The translations under genes and the position numbers were made by a program. This document shows positions 16,051-26,000 of a DNA stretch of 64,000 nt, piece after piece. The notes under the pieces are model-generated. The model worked only from the letters and a program-made list of their open reading frames with translations. It did not search any database and was not told where the DNA came from. Origin of the DNA: a virus; IMG/VR virus record IMGVR_UViG_3300030107_008258, positions 80,419-144,418 of that record; one strand, 5' to 3'. Every line of letters begins with the position of its first letter. Positions within the stretch are counted from its first letter, which is position 1.

Positions 16051-16287
16051 TTATTCGTTATCTATGTTATTCAACTCAATCCTTGCGGCTTGATCTGAAA
16101 TTGTTTTTAAAGCGTCGCGAGTAAATTCAGGGACATGTTCCCAAGCTTGTTCAATTTGCGGATGGGTCATCATCCTTTGAACTATGTTTTGGGGAACCTC
16201 AGGAATAGAAGTGACTTCAGCTTTCGTCGTTTTGCACCCGCTCACGAGAACGAGACTTAGCAGCGTTAAAAGCGCGGTCAATTTCAT
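16051..16287 (-). CDS. small lipoprotein, candidate outer-membrane spanin (o-spanin)
   Basis: Starting at MKLTALLTLL (16287), the protein has a lipoprotein signal with lipobox LVSGC at residues 14-18, then a 60-residue soluble tail (TKAEVTSIPEVPQNIVQRMM...). An earlier ATG at 16308 is possible. The gene begins inside the upstream gene in another frame, overlapping by 71 nt. Such an embedded or overlapping lipoprotein is the classic Rz1 arrangement, which disrupts the outer membrane at the end of lysis. The proline content is lower than in typical Rz1, so this remains a candidate. Confidence 0.5.
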   Translation of the reverse strand: MKLTALLTLLSLVLVSGCKTTKAEVTSIPEVPQNIVQRMMTHPQIEQAWEHVPEFTRDALKTISDQAARIELNNIDNE

Positions 16288-16432
16288 CTTGAGTATGCGT
16301 CCAATCATCTTTTACTTGCTTTTTCTCCTCTTTCTTAATTCTCGCTATTTTCTCCTCCTCCGTCAATGTTTTTTTATCTAAAACACTAAAAAAGGATTTA
16401 AGTATAGATAGAATAGAGGATAGCCAACTCAT
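16217..16432 (-). CDS. small amphipathic protein, candidate inner-membrane spanin
   Basis: A 71-residue protein: an N-terminal hydrophobic/amphipathic helix (MSWLSSILSILKSFFSVL) followed by a charged helix (KKTLTEEEKIARIKKEEKKQVKDDW...). That layout and the out-of-frame lipoprotein gene overlapping its 3' end suggest an Rz/Rz1-like pair. The hydrophobic part contains a Lys and is short for a membrane anchor, which weakens the call. Its ATG overlaps the stop of the two-helix membrane protein upstream (TAATG). Confidence 0.4.
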   Translation of the reverse strand: MSWLSSILSILKSFFSVLDKKTLTEEEKIARIKKEEKKQVKDDWTHTQDEIDRAFNAAKSRSRERVQNDES

Positions 16433-16626
16433 TACTCAGCAGGCTTATCCGTTGTTTTAGCGGCCTCCGAAGTAACTCCTTTACGAAGGAATACTACCAT
16501 AAGGGCCGCAAAACAGCTTTGAATAGTAACTGTGAGATCTACCTCTCCAGCGAAATATGCGCCGAGAGCCGTTAAAACCGCTGCACCAGCGGTAAAATAG
16601 GTTTTTTTGCCTGAAAGTGCTTTCAT
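16432..16626 (-). CDS. two-helix membrane protein, candidate holin
   Basis: A 64-residue protein with two predicted membrane helices (FTAGAAVLTALGAYFAG at about 11-27 and IQSCFAALMVVFLRK at about 35-49) and a charged tail. Size and position at the head of a small cluster with a lipoprotein gene fit a holin, which would let endolysin or spanins act. The cell-wall hydrolase itself lies far away at 54.7 kb. A GTGTAAGA box 9 nt before the ATG makes it a transcription-unit leader. Confidence 0.45.
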   Translation of the reverse strand: MKALSGKKTYFTAGAAVLTALGAYFAGEVDLTVTIQSCFAALMVVFLRKGVTSEAAKTTDKPAE

Positions 16627-16635
16627 ATCAGATTA

Positions 16636-16643
16636 TCTTACAC
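16636..16643 (-). promoter_or_regulatory. late-type promoter box (GTGTAAGA)
   Basis: Minus-strand GTGTAAGA, 9 nt before the ATG at 16626. Confidence 0.5.
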
Positions 16644-16651
16644 ATTGGAAA

Positions 16652-17158
16652 TTAAGTCATCCACTTTTTTTTGATCTTCTCAATATACTCATAACTATCA
16701 GAAATAGCTTCTACATAGTCTTTTCCTTTATACTGAACAAAAGAATCCATTGTATATTTTAAAATTTTATGGACTTGAGGGGCTGACATTTGAGCCGCCA
16801 TATCATCTGAGAAAAAAGAGGCTAATGTGAAAAAATACTGAGCGTTTTCCTCTGTATGCTTTCGCGGCACTTTAGTCTTTATTCGTTTAGCCATCATAAT
16901 CTGAGGATAAAAAACTCCTAGAAAATCAGAAATATAATTTTTATATTTTTGATCTATAGTTTTAGCCTCTTTATTCACTAATAATTTAATAAAAAGGGGA
17001 AAGGACAATTCAATCAGCTCTTTTCGAGTGAGTCTTTTAGTGCCGAGTTGCTCTAAAACTAAATCACCATCTCCTTTTTCCTCGAAAAGAAGATGGGTTC
17101 TTTCCTTACTCAATTTTGTTTTCTTGCTCAGAAAACTAATGTCGCTGACCGTCAGCAT
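16652..17158 (-). CDS. unknown helical protein
   Basis: About 168 residues from MLTVSDISFLSKKTKLSKERTHLLFEE. A TTG start at 17239 would add 27 residues with an odd composition (HCERVEPHPVGGDGSKKNKRV), so I prefer the ATG at 17158. The protein is helical and basic (IMMAKRIKTKVPRKHTEENAQYFF). No signal, membrane segment or known motif. A GTGTAATT box lies at 17300-17307, which gives a leader of roughly 130 nt, unusual in this phage where most lead mRNAs have almost none. Confidence 0.5.
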   Translation of the reverse strand: MLTVSDISFLSKKTKLSKERTHLLFEEKGDGDLVLEQLGTKRLTRKELIELSFPLFIKLLVNKEAKTIDQKYKNYISDFLGVFYPQIMMAKRIKTKVPRKHTEENAQYFFTLASFFSDDMAAQMSAPQVHKILKYTMDSFVQYKGKDYVEAISDSYEYIEKIKKKWMT

Positions 17159-17168
17159 AATAAAGTGG

Positions 17169-17216
17169 CTCACCCTTTTGTTTTTTTTGCTACCGTCGCC
17201 GCCAACTGGGTGAGGC
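17169..17216 (-). other. hairpin-forming 5' leader
   Basis: Inverted repeat CTCACCC / GGGTGAG separated by about 34 nt, directly before the preferred start at 17158. It could control translation of that gene or be the coding start of a longer protein; neither is shown. Confidence 0.3.
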
Positions 17217-17299
17217 TCTACTCGCTCGCAATGAGCCAAGTAGCAATAGGTTGCGTCAGCTTTGATTTAAGGTAGCTCAAGTTGCAACTACTACTTTTA

Positions 17300-17307
17300 A
17301 ATTACAC
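17300..17307 (-). promoter_or_regulatory. late-type promoter box (GTGTAATT)
   Basis: Minus-strand GTGTAATT in a divergent intergenic space. No start codon lies within 15 nt, unlike most other copies. Confidence 0.4.
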
Positions 17308-17313
17308 TATTGT

Positions 17314-17342
17314 TTGACATATTTCTAAATTACCGCTAAAAT
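17314..17342 (+). promoter_or_regulatory. sigma70-type promoter for glycosyltransferase
   Basis: TTGACA, 17-nt spacer, TAAAAT, then only 8 nt to the ATG at 17351. The transcript would be nearly leaderless, like those of the early region. Confidence 0.65.
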
Positions 17343-17350
17343 AATTACGC

Positions 17351-18004
17351 ATGAAGAATATTGTTTTTGCGATTCCGGGTAGGGAGTTTTCAGGAAATTT
17401 TTTACAGTGTTGGACTGACACGGTTTTAAAATGTATGAAGAACGGAATCAACCCATTGCTTTCTAATAGGTTTTCTTCAATGGTAAGTTATGCACGATGC
17501 CTGTGTCTTGGTGCTGATGTAAGACGAGGTATTCATCAGGCGCCATTTGATGGCAAAATCGATTACGAATATATAATGTGGATTGACTCGGATATAGTTT
17601 TTAGCTTCGATCAAATTCAAAAATTAATTTCCTACGATAAAGATATTGTATCAGGCATTTACAAAACCGAGAACGGGCAAAGCTTCGCCTGTGTCAAAGA
17701 CTGGGATCAAGATTTTTACAGAAAGCATGGGTCATTTTATTTTCTGCAGCAAGAGGACGTAGTAAATCATCGCGGCCTTATGGAAGTCGATTATAATGGC
17801 ATGGGTTTTATGTTAATTAAAAAAGGAGTATTTGAAAAAGTTGAGTACCCATGGTTTTGCCAACTTAAAAAACAAATTGGTGACCTAGAAGATTACTGCT
17901 CCGAAGATGTTGCCTTTTGTCACCTTGCAAAAAAAGCTGGATTTAAAATTTTTATTGATCCACAAATTGTTGTGGGTCACGAGAAAATGAGGATACTAAC
18001 TTGA
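17351..18004 (+). CDS. GT-A type glycosyltransferase
   Basis: A 217-residue protein with a GT-A fold pattern. It starts MKNIVFAIPGREFSGNFLQCWTDTV (nucleotide-binding N-terminus like anp1/GT2-type enzymes), has the metal-binding DxD motif in YIMWIDSDIVF (Asp79, Asp81), and a VDYNGMGFMLIKKGVFEKV segment and an acidic EDYCSEDVAFCHLAKKAGFKIFID region near the C-terminus, common in phage and capsule GT2 members. It likely transfers a sugar to DNA, a virion protein or host surface glycan; the acceptor is unknown. It is the only plus-strand gene among the late genes, with its own sigma70-type promoter, and its 3' end overlaps the opposing gene by 9 nt. Confidence 0.75.
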   Translation: MKNIVFAIPGREFSGNFLQCWTDTVLKCMKNGINPLLSNRFSSMVSYARCLCLGADVRRGIHQAPFDGKIDYEYIMWIDSDIVFSFDQIQKLISYDKDIVSGIYKTENGQSFACVKDWDQDFYRKHGSFYFLQQEDVVNHRGLMEVDYNGMGFMLIKKGVFEKVEYPWFCQLKKQIGDLEDYCSEDVAFCHLAKKAGFKIFIDPQIVVGHEKMRILT

Positions 18005-18367
18005 TTTAGGGTACGTAGCTTTTACGCCACTACAGCTCTGAAACCATTGAGAGCTCTTAGCGCTTTCGCCGAAAACTCCTGACTGTATATCCCAATAAAG
18101 CATATCTAATTGATCCGAAACTGGGGCATACCCTGACACCGCTTCAACTCGTTGATTTCTATACTGCGCGGCTTCTATTTCTGCTTCTATAATATCCCAC
18201 GTAGACTCAAACTCTTCCTTTGATTTTAAGGGCGCGTTTCCCGTAGGCCAATTGGCAGCTAGGTCTTCGTATGTATTGTCACTAGTTGAACAAGGACCCC
18301 ACCATGTTTTAGGTCCGACATAATATCCCAATCTTCTTAGGACAAGTGGTAAATGCATTTTTCCCAT
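17996..18367 (-). CDS. small structural or fibre-associated protein
   Basis: A 123-residue protein. LVLRRLGYYVGPKTWWGPCSTSDNTYEDLAANW is followed by YAPVSDQLDMLYWDIQSGVFGESAKSSQWFQSCSGVKATYPK. The QLDMLYxDIxxGxFG motif recurs in marine phage proteins near fibre genes, usually annotated as hypothetical or fibre assembly. It begins just after the 1,555-residue fibre gene. The function is not known; an accessory role in the tail fibre is inferred. Confidence 0.55.
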   Translation of the reverse strand: MGKMHLPLVLRRLGYYVGPKTWWGPCSTSDNTYEDLAANWPTGNAPLKSKEEFESTWDIIEAEIEAAQYRNQRVEAVSGYAPVSDQLDMLYWDIQSGVFGESAKSSQWFQSCSGVKATYPKSS

Positions 18368-18386
18368 AATTATTTATATCTGTTTA

Positions 18387-21300
18387 TCAAGCTACTCTCC
18401 AAATTTGTACACTAACATAAGTGTCGTAATCGTAATCTATTCCTGCAGTAGGAGATTGAGTACCACCTTCTAAAGGTCTTCCTCCTCCATAAGTGTTTGT
18501 CTCGGCAGTGTTCGCCCAGTGGTAAGCTATTACCTCGTGACCGTTCGTGGTAATAGCGAAAGTACCTTCGGACATAGCCACTGCTGGATTCGAAGGTGAA
18601 GTACCTTTAGTGCTCATAGGGGCTGTCAGCAATAAAGTATTACCGGTAGTTACGTTGGCTAAATTAATTTGTTGTTCATCTATATCGTAAGCTACAGCCC
18701 AAACTCTAGCGTAATAAGTTCCCGCTTGGAGACTGATCTTATTACTACTTAAGGAAGCCCAAGCACTACCGGTGGTATAATTGTTTACAACAGTAGTATT
18801 TAAAATTCTAGTGTTCCATTGTCCCCCAGAAAGAGCCCCTCCTGAACTTCCGTCATCATAACGTTGAGCAAATAATGCGTAGTCACCATAATTTAAGAGA
18901 CCTCCTGCCCATTCAGCTGTTCCCGCGCTTGCATACGCTAAGAATTTAAGGTCGGCGCCATCTGCTGGTATATGTTTATAGCCGTTTGCAGTGCTGTGCG
19001 TTATTGTTCCGCTAGTGGTTATAGTGCCGCCGGTTATAGCGCCAGAAGTTGCCACTGAAGTAACTGTACCACTTCCTCCGCTTACTGTAGCCCATGTATT
19101 ATCTCCTCTTAAATAGGTAGAAGAACTAGCTGTCCCCGAACCTAATCGAGCAGTGGGAACTGTCCCCGAGCCTAAATTACTTGCATTTAAACTGGTTAAG
19201 CTCGCGCCGCTTCCACTAAATGTCGTAGCAGTGGCCGTGCCGGTAATAGTGACCCCTCCAGTATTAGATATTGACAACACGTTTGTGCCGCCACTGATTG
19301 CCGTGGCTCTTGCACCCAAATAATTAATGTTAAATGAATTTGGATTAGCGTCAGCAAATATGCCCCAAGTTTTATCCGCACTGCCAGAACTTGCGTGGAT
19401 CTGTAGCCCGCCCTCACGAGTTGTTCCGTCAATTGTCGTTGGGCCAAAATTGGCATAAACTGTAGCACTAGCCGTATTGTCAATTACGGATAACGGATTG
19501 GTGGGGTCATTTGTTCCTATACCAACTAACTTACTGTTAGTGATTGACATTGAAGGGACGCTAGAACTTCCTGTAAAAAATTCTAAAGTATTCTCACCTG
19601 TCGCTCCGTCATTACCAATCTCGGCCCAGTTATTATTAGAATCATTAGCGATTTTATAACGAAGGTTTGTGGCACCACGTAACGTCATGTTACCTTTTAC
19701 TTCGAGTAACTCTGACGGTGCATTTGTTCCTATGCCAACATTACCGTCACCCTGAATGGTCATCTGATCTGTGCCCTGCAGATCAAAATGCAGGGTAGCA
19801 TTCGTATACAATCTACTTATATAAGCGTGTTCAGCATTTTCGGAATCATACTTAATTTCCAATGCGCTGTTACTTGCCTTCCCTCTTCCTAATTTTAGAG
19901 CCGCTACATAATTGTTCCCACTTGGAGAAGTTCCGCTATAAAAATCAACTTGTTTTTGAGAGGCAAAATATATATTAAGGGCAGACCCCGGACCAGTTGT
20001 TCCTATACCAACATTACCGTCGCCAATAATCCGCATTGATTCCCCCGTATCGCCAGTAACAATTGCCAACTCTGAATCATCGGCTCCGCTATCGATACTA
20101 ACAATACGGCACCCACCTACACTTGATGACCTATTACGTAAAAGAAGTTGCGAAAACGATCCAGCCGTTGTGGATTCGTTGTTAATCATTAAGGTTGAAC
20201 CCTCATCTCGTTGATGACTCGCTTGACTTGCGTCATAAACGGTATTATCGGAGTTGCTTACCATTAACTTACCGCCATTAGTAGTTGCGGACCCTATAAG
20301 AACTTGGCCTCCGTCTACGAATTTTACATGTTGAGTTATACCAGTTTCTACAAATTTAAGTCCGCCGTCATAGGCCATGTACCATTCCTGCCCACCTGTA
20401 TCATGAAAGTATAGAAGATTACTAGTAGTTGCGTTTGCTCCTCCTATTATCACGTCGTCATCAAAAGCTGTAGTGCTTCCCGAATACGACGTAATAGAAT
20501 TTACTGTAAGATTCCCAGTAACGCTAGTAGTAGGGGCATCCAGAACTACCTGCGAACCACTATGGCCATTCTTAATAGTTAGATGTGTATTTCCGCTGGA
20601 CCCATATCCCATCCATCCTTTTTCAGCTCCCGCTGAATCGAGAAAACTAACATACCCCACCTGAGAAGCGCCAGTGTGGTCGGTGTCCTTCATTATTAGT
20701 ATAGGGGAACCAGTATTTATTTGAACTTGGGTAGCATATGCTGTGGTACAAGCCATAGTCCCTGCGAATGTGGCGTTTTGTGATGCATTTATAGTCAAGG
20801 CGGCTGTGCCGCCGTTAGTGCGGAGAATCCATTGGTTTCCCGCGCCATAAACGGTTTGGTAAACGTCATTAGCCCCATCTAATTCTGTGCGGAATATGTT
20901 TGTTCCACCTTGGGATAGATCAATTGCAGGATTGGTGCCAGAGACCTCTAATTGAACTGTAGGATCAGTTGTTCCTATGCCGACATAGCCATTGTTCAAC
21001 ATTGATACTTTGTGCGTAGCGCCGTAACCGAAACGTAATGCGGTTGAATCATCAGCTAATATATGATAATAATCTCCCCCAGATATATCTCCATTAACTC
21101 CATCCAACCAAATGACTGCGCCATTAGACCACTCTCCCAAAGAAACTGAGCTACTTCCTTCCCATACCATTAGCTGCTGCGTTGGATCATTTGTTCCTAT
21201 ACCAACCTCGCCATCGGAATTAATAGTTAACTTAGCATCGCTATTCTCTACGTTGTCGTCATTGGCTGTGTTTTCAGTAGCGAAAATCAGCGAACCTCGT

Positions 21301-23054
21301 CCGTAATTCGCAGTACGCTTAAAAAAGATTCCCCCTTTATTAGCGTTATCATTTCCCGCAAAACCAAATCTTATTGCAGCGGAGTCACCATCCGTGTTGT
21401 GGGTGTTCTGTATGTATAACGCTTTATTATCACCAGTTGCAGAGTCGTCAATGTGCAGCTTTGCAACGGGAGAATTAATCCCTATACCGACTTTGCCTCC
21501 TGTATCTATGTTTAAATTTGTAGAAGCAAAAGAATTACTGAAGCCAAGTGACATTATATCAGCAGAAGCATCTAGACCTACATAGACAGCATCCGTATCA
21601 TCTTTGATAGATATTAAAGCATCATTATCTGAAGATTGAAAACGTGCTATCTCGTTAGTAGTTCCCGAGTTAACAGTCAATGTATAGTCGGGGCTATCTG
21701 TTCCTATACCAACTTTACCACCTTTCGGGTTTAGTATTATAGCCTGTGCTACGGGAGAGGTAGAATTTTGCGCTTGAAACCAAAAATTATTAGTCGCACT
21801 ATCAATATCAATACTTAATCCAATATGTCCGTCTGCTCGACGCAAATTAAAAAGGCTTCCGTAAGTACCTAAATTGGGAATGGCTGCCGATCCCCCACGT
21901 ACCTCTAATTTAGCTCCCGGAGCTGTTGTTCCTATTCCAACATTGCCTCCCTCTTCTATAAAAACTTTTACTGATGAGGTACTTGCGTCATAAAAACTAA
22001 AACCGCCGGGAGCACCATTATAATGGCCTACATACCATTTACCTGTGCCAGCGTTTTCATACACGATTCCCGCACTGTAAGTATCCGAAGACGTAATAGA
22101 AACCCAGTTATTTGCGCTGCCTCCATCAAATCTAGCCAGTGTAGTGGAGGTTGCGGAAACATGAAGTTTGTAGGTAGGACTCTCTATCCCTATACCAACA
22201 TTACCGTCACCCAAGATAGTCATATTAGTGCCGCCACCGTCCTTAAACTTAATTGGTAGTCCAGTGTCAGTATTGAATGAAAACGCTCCTCCACGCATAC
22301 TAATATACCCTCTTTGGGTATTAGCGGAACGCTCAATAATTATTCCGCTTGCGTCGGAGTTATCAACTTTATCTTTGACGTGCAACGGAGCAAGTGGATC
22401 AGTAATACCGTTAACACCAACATTCCCCCCGCTCTTTAATCTTAAATTTTCTACACCTGCACTAACGCCATCGTAGGTGACCAAGCGCATATGGTAACCG
22501 CTTACGCTTTGAATATAACAGTCACCGTTACTCCATGTTATTGTTCCACTGCTTCCCGGTAACCATATATTACCGTTTACTGTTAATGTCTGATATTTAC
22601 CGCTTGTATTAACAGATAAATAATCATCAAATCTACCGTTGCCGTTAACATGAAATAACTCTGCTGGATCAGTTGTGCCTATTCCAACTTTGCCGTCAGC
22701 AGCTATACGCATTCGTTCACTACTACCAGTTTTAATAATGAGCGCTCTACTGGTTCCCCCGTCAGCTGCATCACAGACATTAAACGTAACATCTGAGTTC
22801 TCTGATGACGTAATGTCCAATCTAGTATCTCCTGTAGTATTGCCTACGGTCAAGCCTACTGAGCCAGTAGCAGATTTAAAGGTTCCGGCTAAACCATAAA
22901 GAGCCCCATTATTTCTAATATTAAGAACGGTTGAATCAGAATTATTTTTTAAGTCCAGTAATATATTATCGACAATATCATTACCGCCTTTTGCAGTCAG
23001 AGCTACCGCAGACCCTGCTGCCGAAGTTACAGTTGTGTTTACTAGTGATGCCAT
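18387..23054 (-). CDS. giant tail fibre, 1,555 residues, GIGT-type repeats
   Basis: A 4.7-kb reading frame made mostly of 60-90 residue modules, each starting with a GNVGIGTTxPxxxLxV signature (for example DGNVGIGTNAPSELLEV, GGKVGIGTDSPDYTLTV). The C-terminal 200 residues change to a GSGTVTSVATSGAITGGTIT linker and a jelly-roll-like tip (ISLQAGTYYARVWAVAYDIDEQQINL... DTYVSVQIWRVA) resembling C1q-like receptor-binding tips. No S74 peptidase is present. It directly follows the 2,748-residue fibre gene (stop and start touch) and shares the same repeat type. Confidence 0.8.
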   Translation of the reverse strand: MASLVNTTVTSAAGSAVALTAKGGNDIVDNILLDLKNNSDSTVLNIRNNGALYGLAGTFKSATGSVGLTVGNTTGDTRLDITSSENSDVTFNVCDAADGGTSRALIIKTGSSERMRIAADGKVGIGTTDPAELFHVNGNGRFDDYLSVNTSGKYQTLTVNGNIWLPGSSGTITWSNGDCYIQSVSGYHMRLVTYDGVSAGVENLRLKSGGNVGVNGITDPLAPLHVKDKVDNSDASGIIIERSANTQRGYISMRGGAFSFNTDTGLPIKFKDGGGTNMTILGDGNVGIGIESPTYKLHVSATSTTLARFDGGSANNWVSITSSDTYSAGIVYENAGTGKWYVGHYNGAPGGFSFYDASTSSVKVFIEEGGNVGIGTTAPGAKLEVRGGSAAIPNLGTYGSLFNLRRADGHIGLSIDIDSATNNFWFQAQNSTSPVAQAIILNPKGGKVGIGTDSPDYTLTVNSGTTNEIARFQSSDNDALISIKDDTDAVYVGLDASADIMSLGFSNSFASTNLNIDTGGKVGIGINSPVAKLHIDDSATGDNKALYIQNTHNTDGDSAAIRFGFAGNDNANKGGIFFKRTANYGRGSLIFATENTANDDNVENSDAKLTINSDGEVGIGTNDPTQQLMVWEGSSSVSLGEWSNGAVIWLDGVNGDISGGDYYHILADDSTALRFGYGATHKVSMLNNGYVGIGTTDPTVQLEVSGTNPAIDLSQGGTNIFRTELDGANDVYQTVYGAGNQWILRTNGGTAALTINASQNATFAGTMACTTAYATQVQINTGSPILIMKDTDHTGASQVGYVSFLDSAGAEKGWMGYGSSGNTHLTIKNGHSGSQVVLDAPTTSVTGNLTVNSITSYSGSTTAFDDDVIIGGANATTSNLLYFHDTGGQEWYMAYDGGLKFVETGITQHVKFVDGGQVLIGSATTNGGKLMVSNSDNTVYDASQASHQRDEGSTLMINNESTTAGSFSQLLLRNRSSSVGGCRIVSIDSGADDSELAIVTGDTGESMRIIGDGNVGIGTTGPGSALNIYFASQKQVDFYSGTSPSGNNYVAALKLGRGKASNSALEIKYDSENAEHAYISRLYTNATLHFDLQGTDQMTIQGDGNVGIGTNAPSELLEVKGNMTLRGATNLRYKIANDSNNNWAEIGNDGATGENTLEFFTGSSSVPSMSITNSKLVGIGTNDPTNPLSVIDNTASATVYANFGPTTIDGTTREGGLQIHASSGSADKTWGIFADANPNSFNINYLGARATAISGGTNVLSISNTGGVTITGTATATTFSGSGASLTSLNASNLGSGTVPTARLGSGTASSSTYLRGDNTWATVSGGSGTVTSVATSGAITGGTITTSGTITHSTANGYKHIPADGADLKFLAYASAGTAEWAGGLLNYGDYALFAQRYDDGSSGGALSGGQWNTRILNTTVVNNYTTGSAWASLSSNKISLQAGTYYARVWAVAYDIDEQQINLANVTTGNTLLLTAPMSTKGTSPSNPAVAMSEGTFAITTNGHEVIAYHWANTAETNTYGGGRPLEGGTQSPTAGIDYDYDTYVSVQIWRVA

Positions 23055-26000
23055 TTAAATCCTTTTTTTCAATTCTTGAACCTCTTTATAGAGTTCTTTA
23101 AACCCGCCTAATAATACAGTCACTGCTCGACTATAATTTACACTGGAAGGATTACCTTTTTCGTCCTTCTCGACCAATTCCGGGAACAATTCCGCAAGTT
23201 CTTCCGCGATTAAACCGATTTCTTTTTTCTTATTTTCTTTTCTATTGTATTTTACTGGGCGGATTTTATTTATTATATCTAAGCTTGGAGTATAAGTTTC
23301 AACGTTTTCTTTTATAGCGATACTTGAAGTTTCAGTTAAGGTTCCTGTTACCGTAACGCCAGCTGATGTTGTAGCTATTTTAGTACTACCTTGATACAGT
23401 AAACTAGTAACTCCCGCTTGAGTCATGACTACGTGATAATAACTTGCCGTCCCTAATTTATAGGTCTCATCAGCCAAAACCAATACGCTACCCATAATTG
23501 TGGTAGTTCCCGGTTTATCTATAACAATACCAGACCTCGTACTTGCTGAAGTAAACCTTGCGTTATAATCGGACCCTCCGTTAACATGAAACAGTCTACT
23601 TGGATTAGTTATACCTATGCCGACATTACCTGTAGTCTTAGCAATCGTAAAAGGATCTTTAGTACTGGTAACATCCGTTATTCTAAAGCCATTTGTAAAG
23701 TCACAACTAATGTCGTAGACATAATTTGAGCTTGTAGAATCTTCAAGCCGAAGTGCCGCAGTTCCTCCGTACTTAATGTGAATTGGTTTAGCGGCGACAT
23801 TAGCCACTGACGAGTTACCAAACATTCCAGTCGTAGCCCTAGCTTGGCCATTTACTTCTAGTAAATTAGCGGCATTTGGAGAGACATTAATTCCCACTGA
23901 TGTTCCGTCATCAGTTATTTGAGAGTTCCCTATTGCACTCCCTCCTGTGAATTTAGCTACTTTGTTAGTGGAACCACTTCCGCTTATACTCCCAGCGCCG
24001 GGAGAAGCTTCCCACGCAATTCCTCCTGCGCCATCTGTTGTTAAAACATAACCATCAGTTCCGGCGCTGCCTCCTATCTTCATTTTAGAGGAAGCGATAT
24101 TTACTACTCCATCCCCAGTAATATCCAAAACTGCCCCACTAGAATTTTCAACGTAAAGTAAAGACTTAGTAGCGCTGCTAGTATTCATATAGGAGTGAAT
24201 TGCCTTATTAGTCCCGTATGCGGTTCCTACTACTTTAAGAGCAGCTGCGCCTGATTGGTCTGATGCTACTTGGTTAACTTGAAGCCTGCCTGCTGGATTA
24301 GTTACCCCTATACCGACATTACCCTCTTTATTAATAACCATCCTTTGCCGGATGCCATTAGTCGCAGCTCCAGCTGTGGCAAAAATTAATTCACCATCAA
24401 TCCAACTATCACCATCTCCTGTGCCTAATGGTGATCTAGTATAAATAGCTGCCGTCGCTGCCTTATAAGGACTAGATCCAGCTTCCCTTTTCGCGAAAAG
24501 AAGCATTGGGGAGAACCCGCCTGCGGTAGTGTCGTCATTATATAACACTAAACCGGGTTTTGTTGGGCCAGTCGCACCATTATCTGAAATGGTGATTAAC
24601 GCCCCGAAATCATCAGTATTAGTAACGTAAGGATCGTAGCTGGCATGAGACCCTGTACTAGCAATATAAATGTCATCATTACCATAACTGGCATTGATGG
24701 TATAGTTATTTCCTATTTGTAAGTTACCGGTGGGGTTATCTGTGCCGATGCCGACATTACCTGCAGAGGTAATACGCATATGCTCCGTGTTTGAAGTTAC
24801 AGCAAATCGGATATAATCATCATTCTTACATTGAATCGTCCAACTCCCCCCTGAATCTAAAAACCCTACGTTTCCATTTATGGCATATATATAACCATCT
24901 GTAGTGCCACCACTGTCCTCAAATTGTATTCCTGTCTCACTACCCGAACTTTTTATTTTAAGCGATGAATTCCAACCTCCGCCTACGATTTCTAACTTTG
25001 AATCTGGTGTAGTTGTTCCTATACCAACATTACCAGTAGAGACTATACGCATTGCTTCGTTAGGCCCACCGCCACCTGAAGTACCCAACTTAAATATAAT
25101 ATTACTATTCGCACCTAAATTAGCTGGATTCCCATTAGATATTAATTGTAAATCTGCGCCACCCACCACCTGACTATAAGTATAAGTAGAGCTACCTAAT
25201 GCGATAGCGCTGTTAACATGTATTTTGCTACCTGTATTAAGATCACTTGTCAGTCCCACTAATAACTCACCATCAGCATTTATTCGAGCTCGTTCAGTAG
25301 CATTTGTAATAAAATTTAACGTACTGGTAGTTGGTCGACTCATACCAGTGGTAGTATCGTTGGTGAAAGAAAAAGACGGAGCAGTCACAGCTCCTGAAAG
25401 AGACCGTATTTGCCCACCACTTTCTATAGTAGCTACCTGAGTACTCTCGTATCTTACGCTTAAAACAGTACCAGCTGAAGAATGACGCCCTAGTTCTAAA
25501 GCCGTAGTTTCGTCTGCTGCTATCTGCAATTGACCAGCGCTCTTATCAAATCCCATCCCAGTTTGATTACTAAAACCTGAAGCTATATTAAGAACAGTAT
25601 TACCAAAAAATACATCGTCGCGTAAGTATGCAGTTCCGTTAAGGTCTAGTAATTTACTTGGCGCAGTTATTCCTATACCAACACTTCCACCCCACGGACT
25701 TATTGCTATAGGTTTCTTGGGCGCTCTGTCTGCGCTAGTATCCCAAGCTTCCATGAAAGCGTAATCAGCATAAGTTCCGAACTGAAGTTCGCTATCTTCA
25801 CGAACAGATATTCTTCCTCTAACATCTAGTTTTGCACTATTGGCTGGAGCATTTGTCCCTATACCAACGTTAGCACCAACAATATGCATGGTTTCGGTAT
25901 CGGTGCCCGCCACCATAGTACTAAACGTTAAACGACCATCTTCTTCTGTATCAGTATTATCAACGATAAATGATTCGATAGAAGAATAACGAACGTTATT

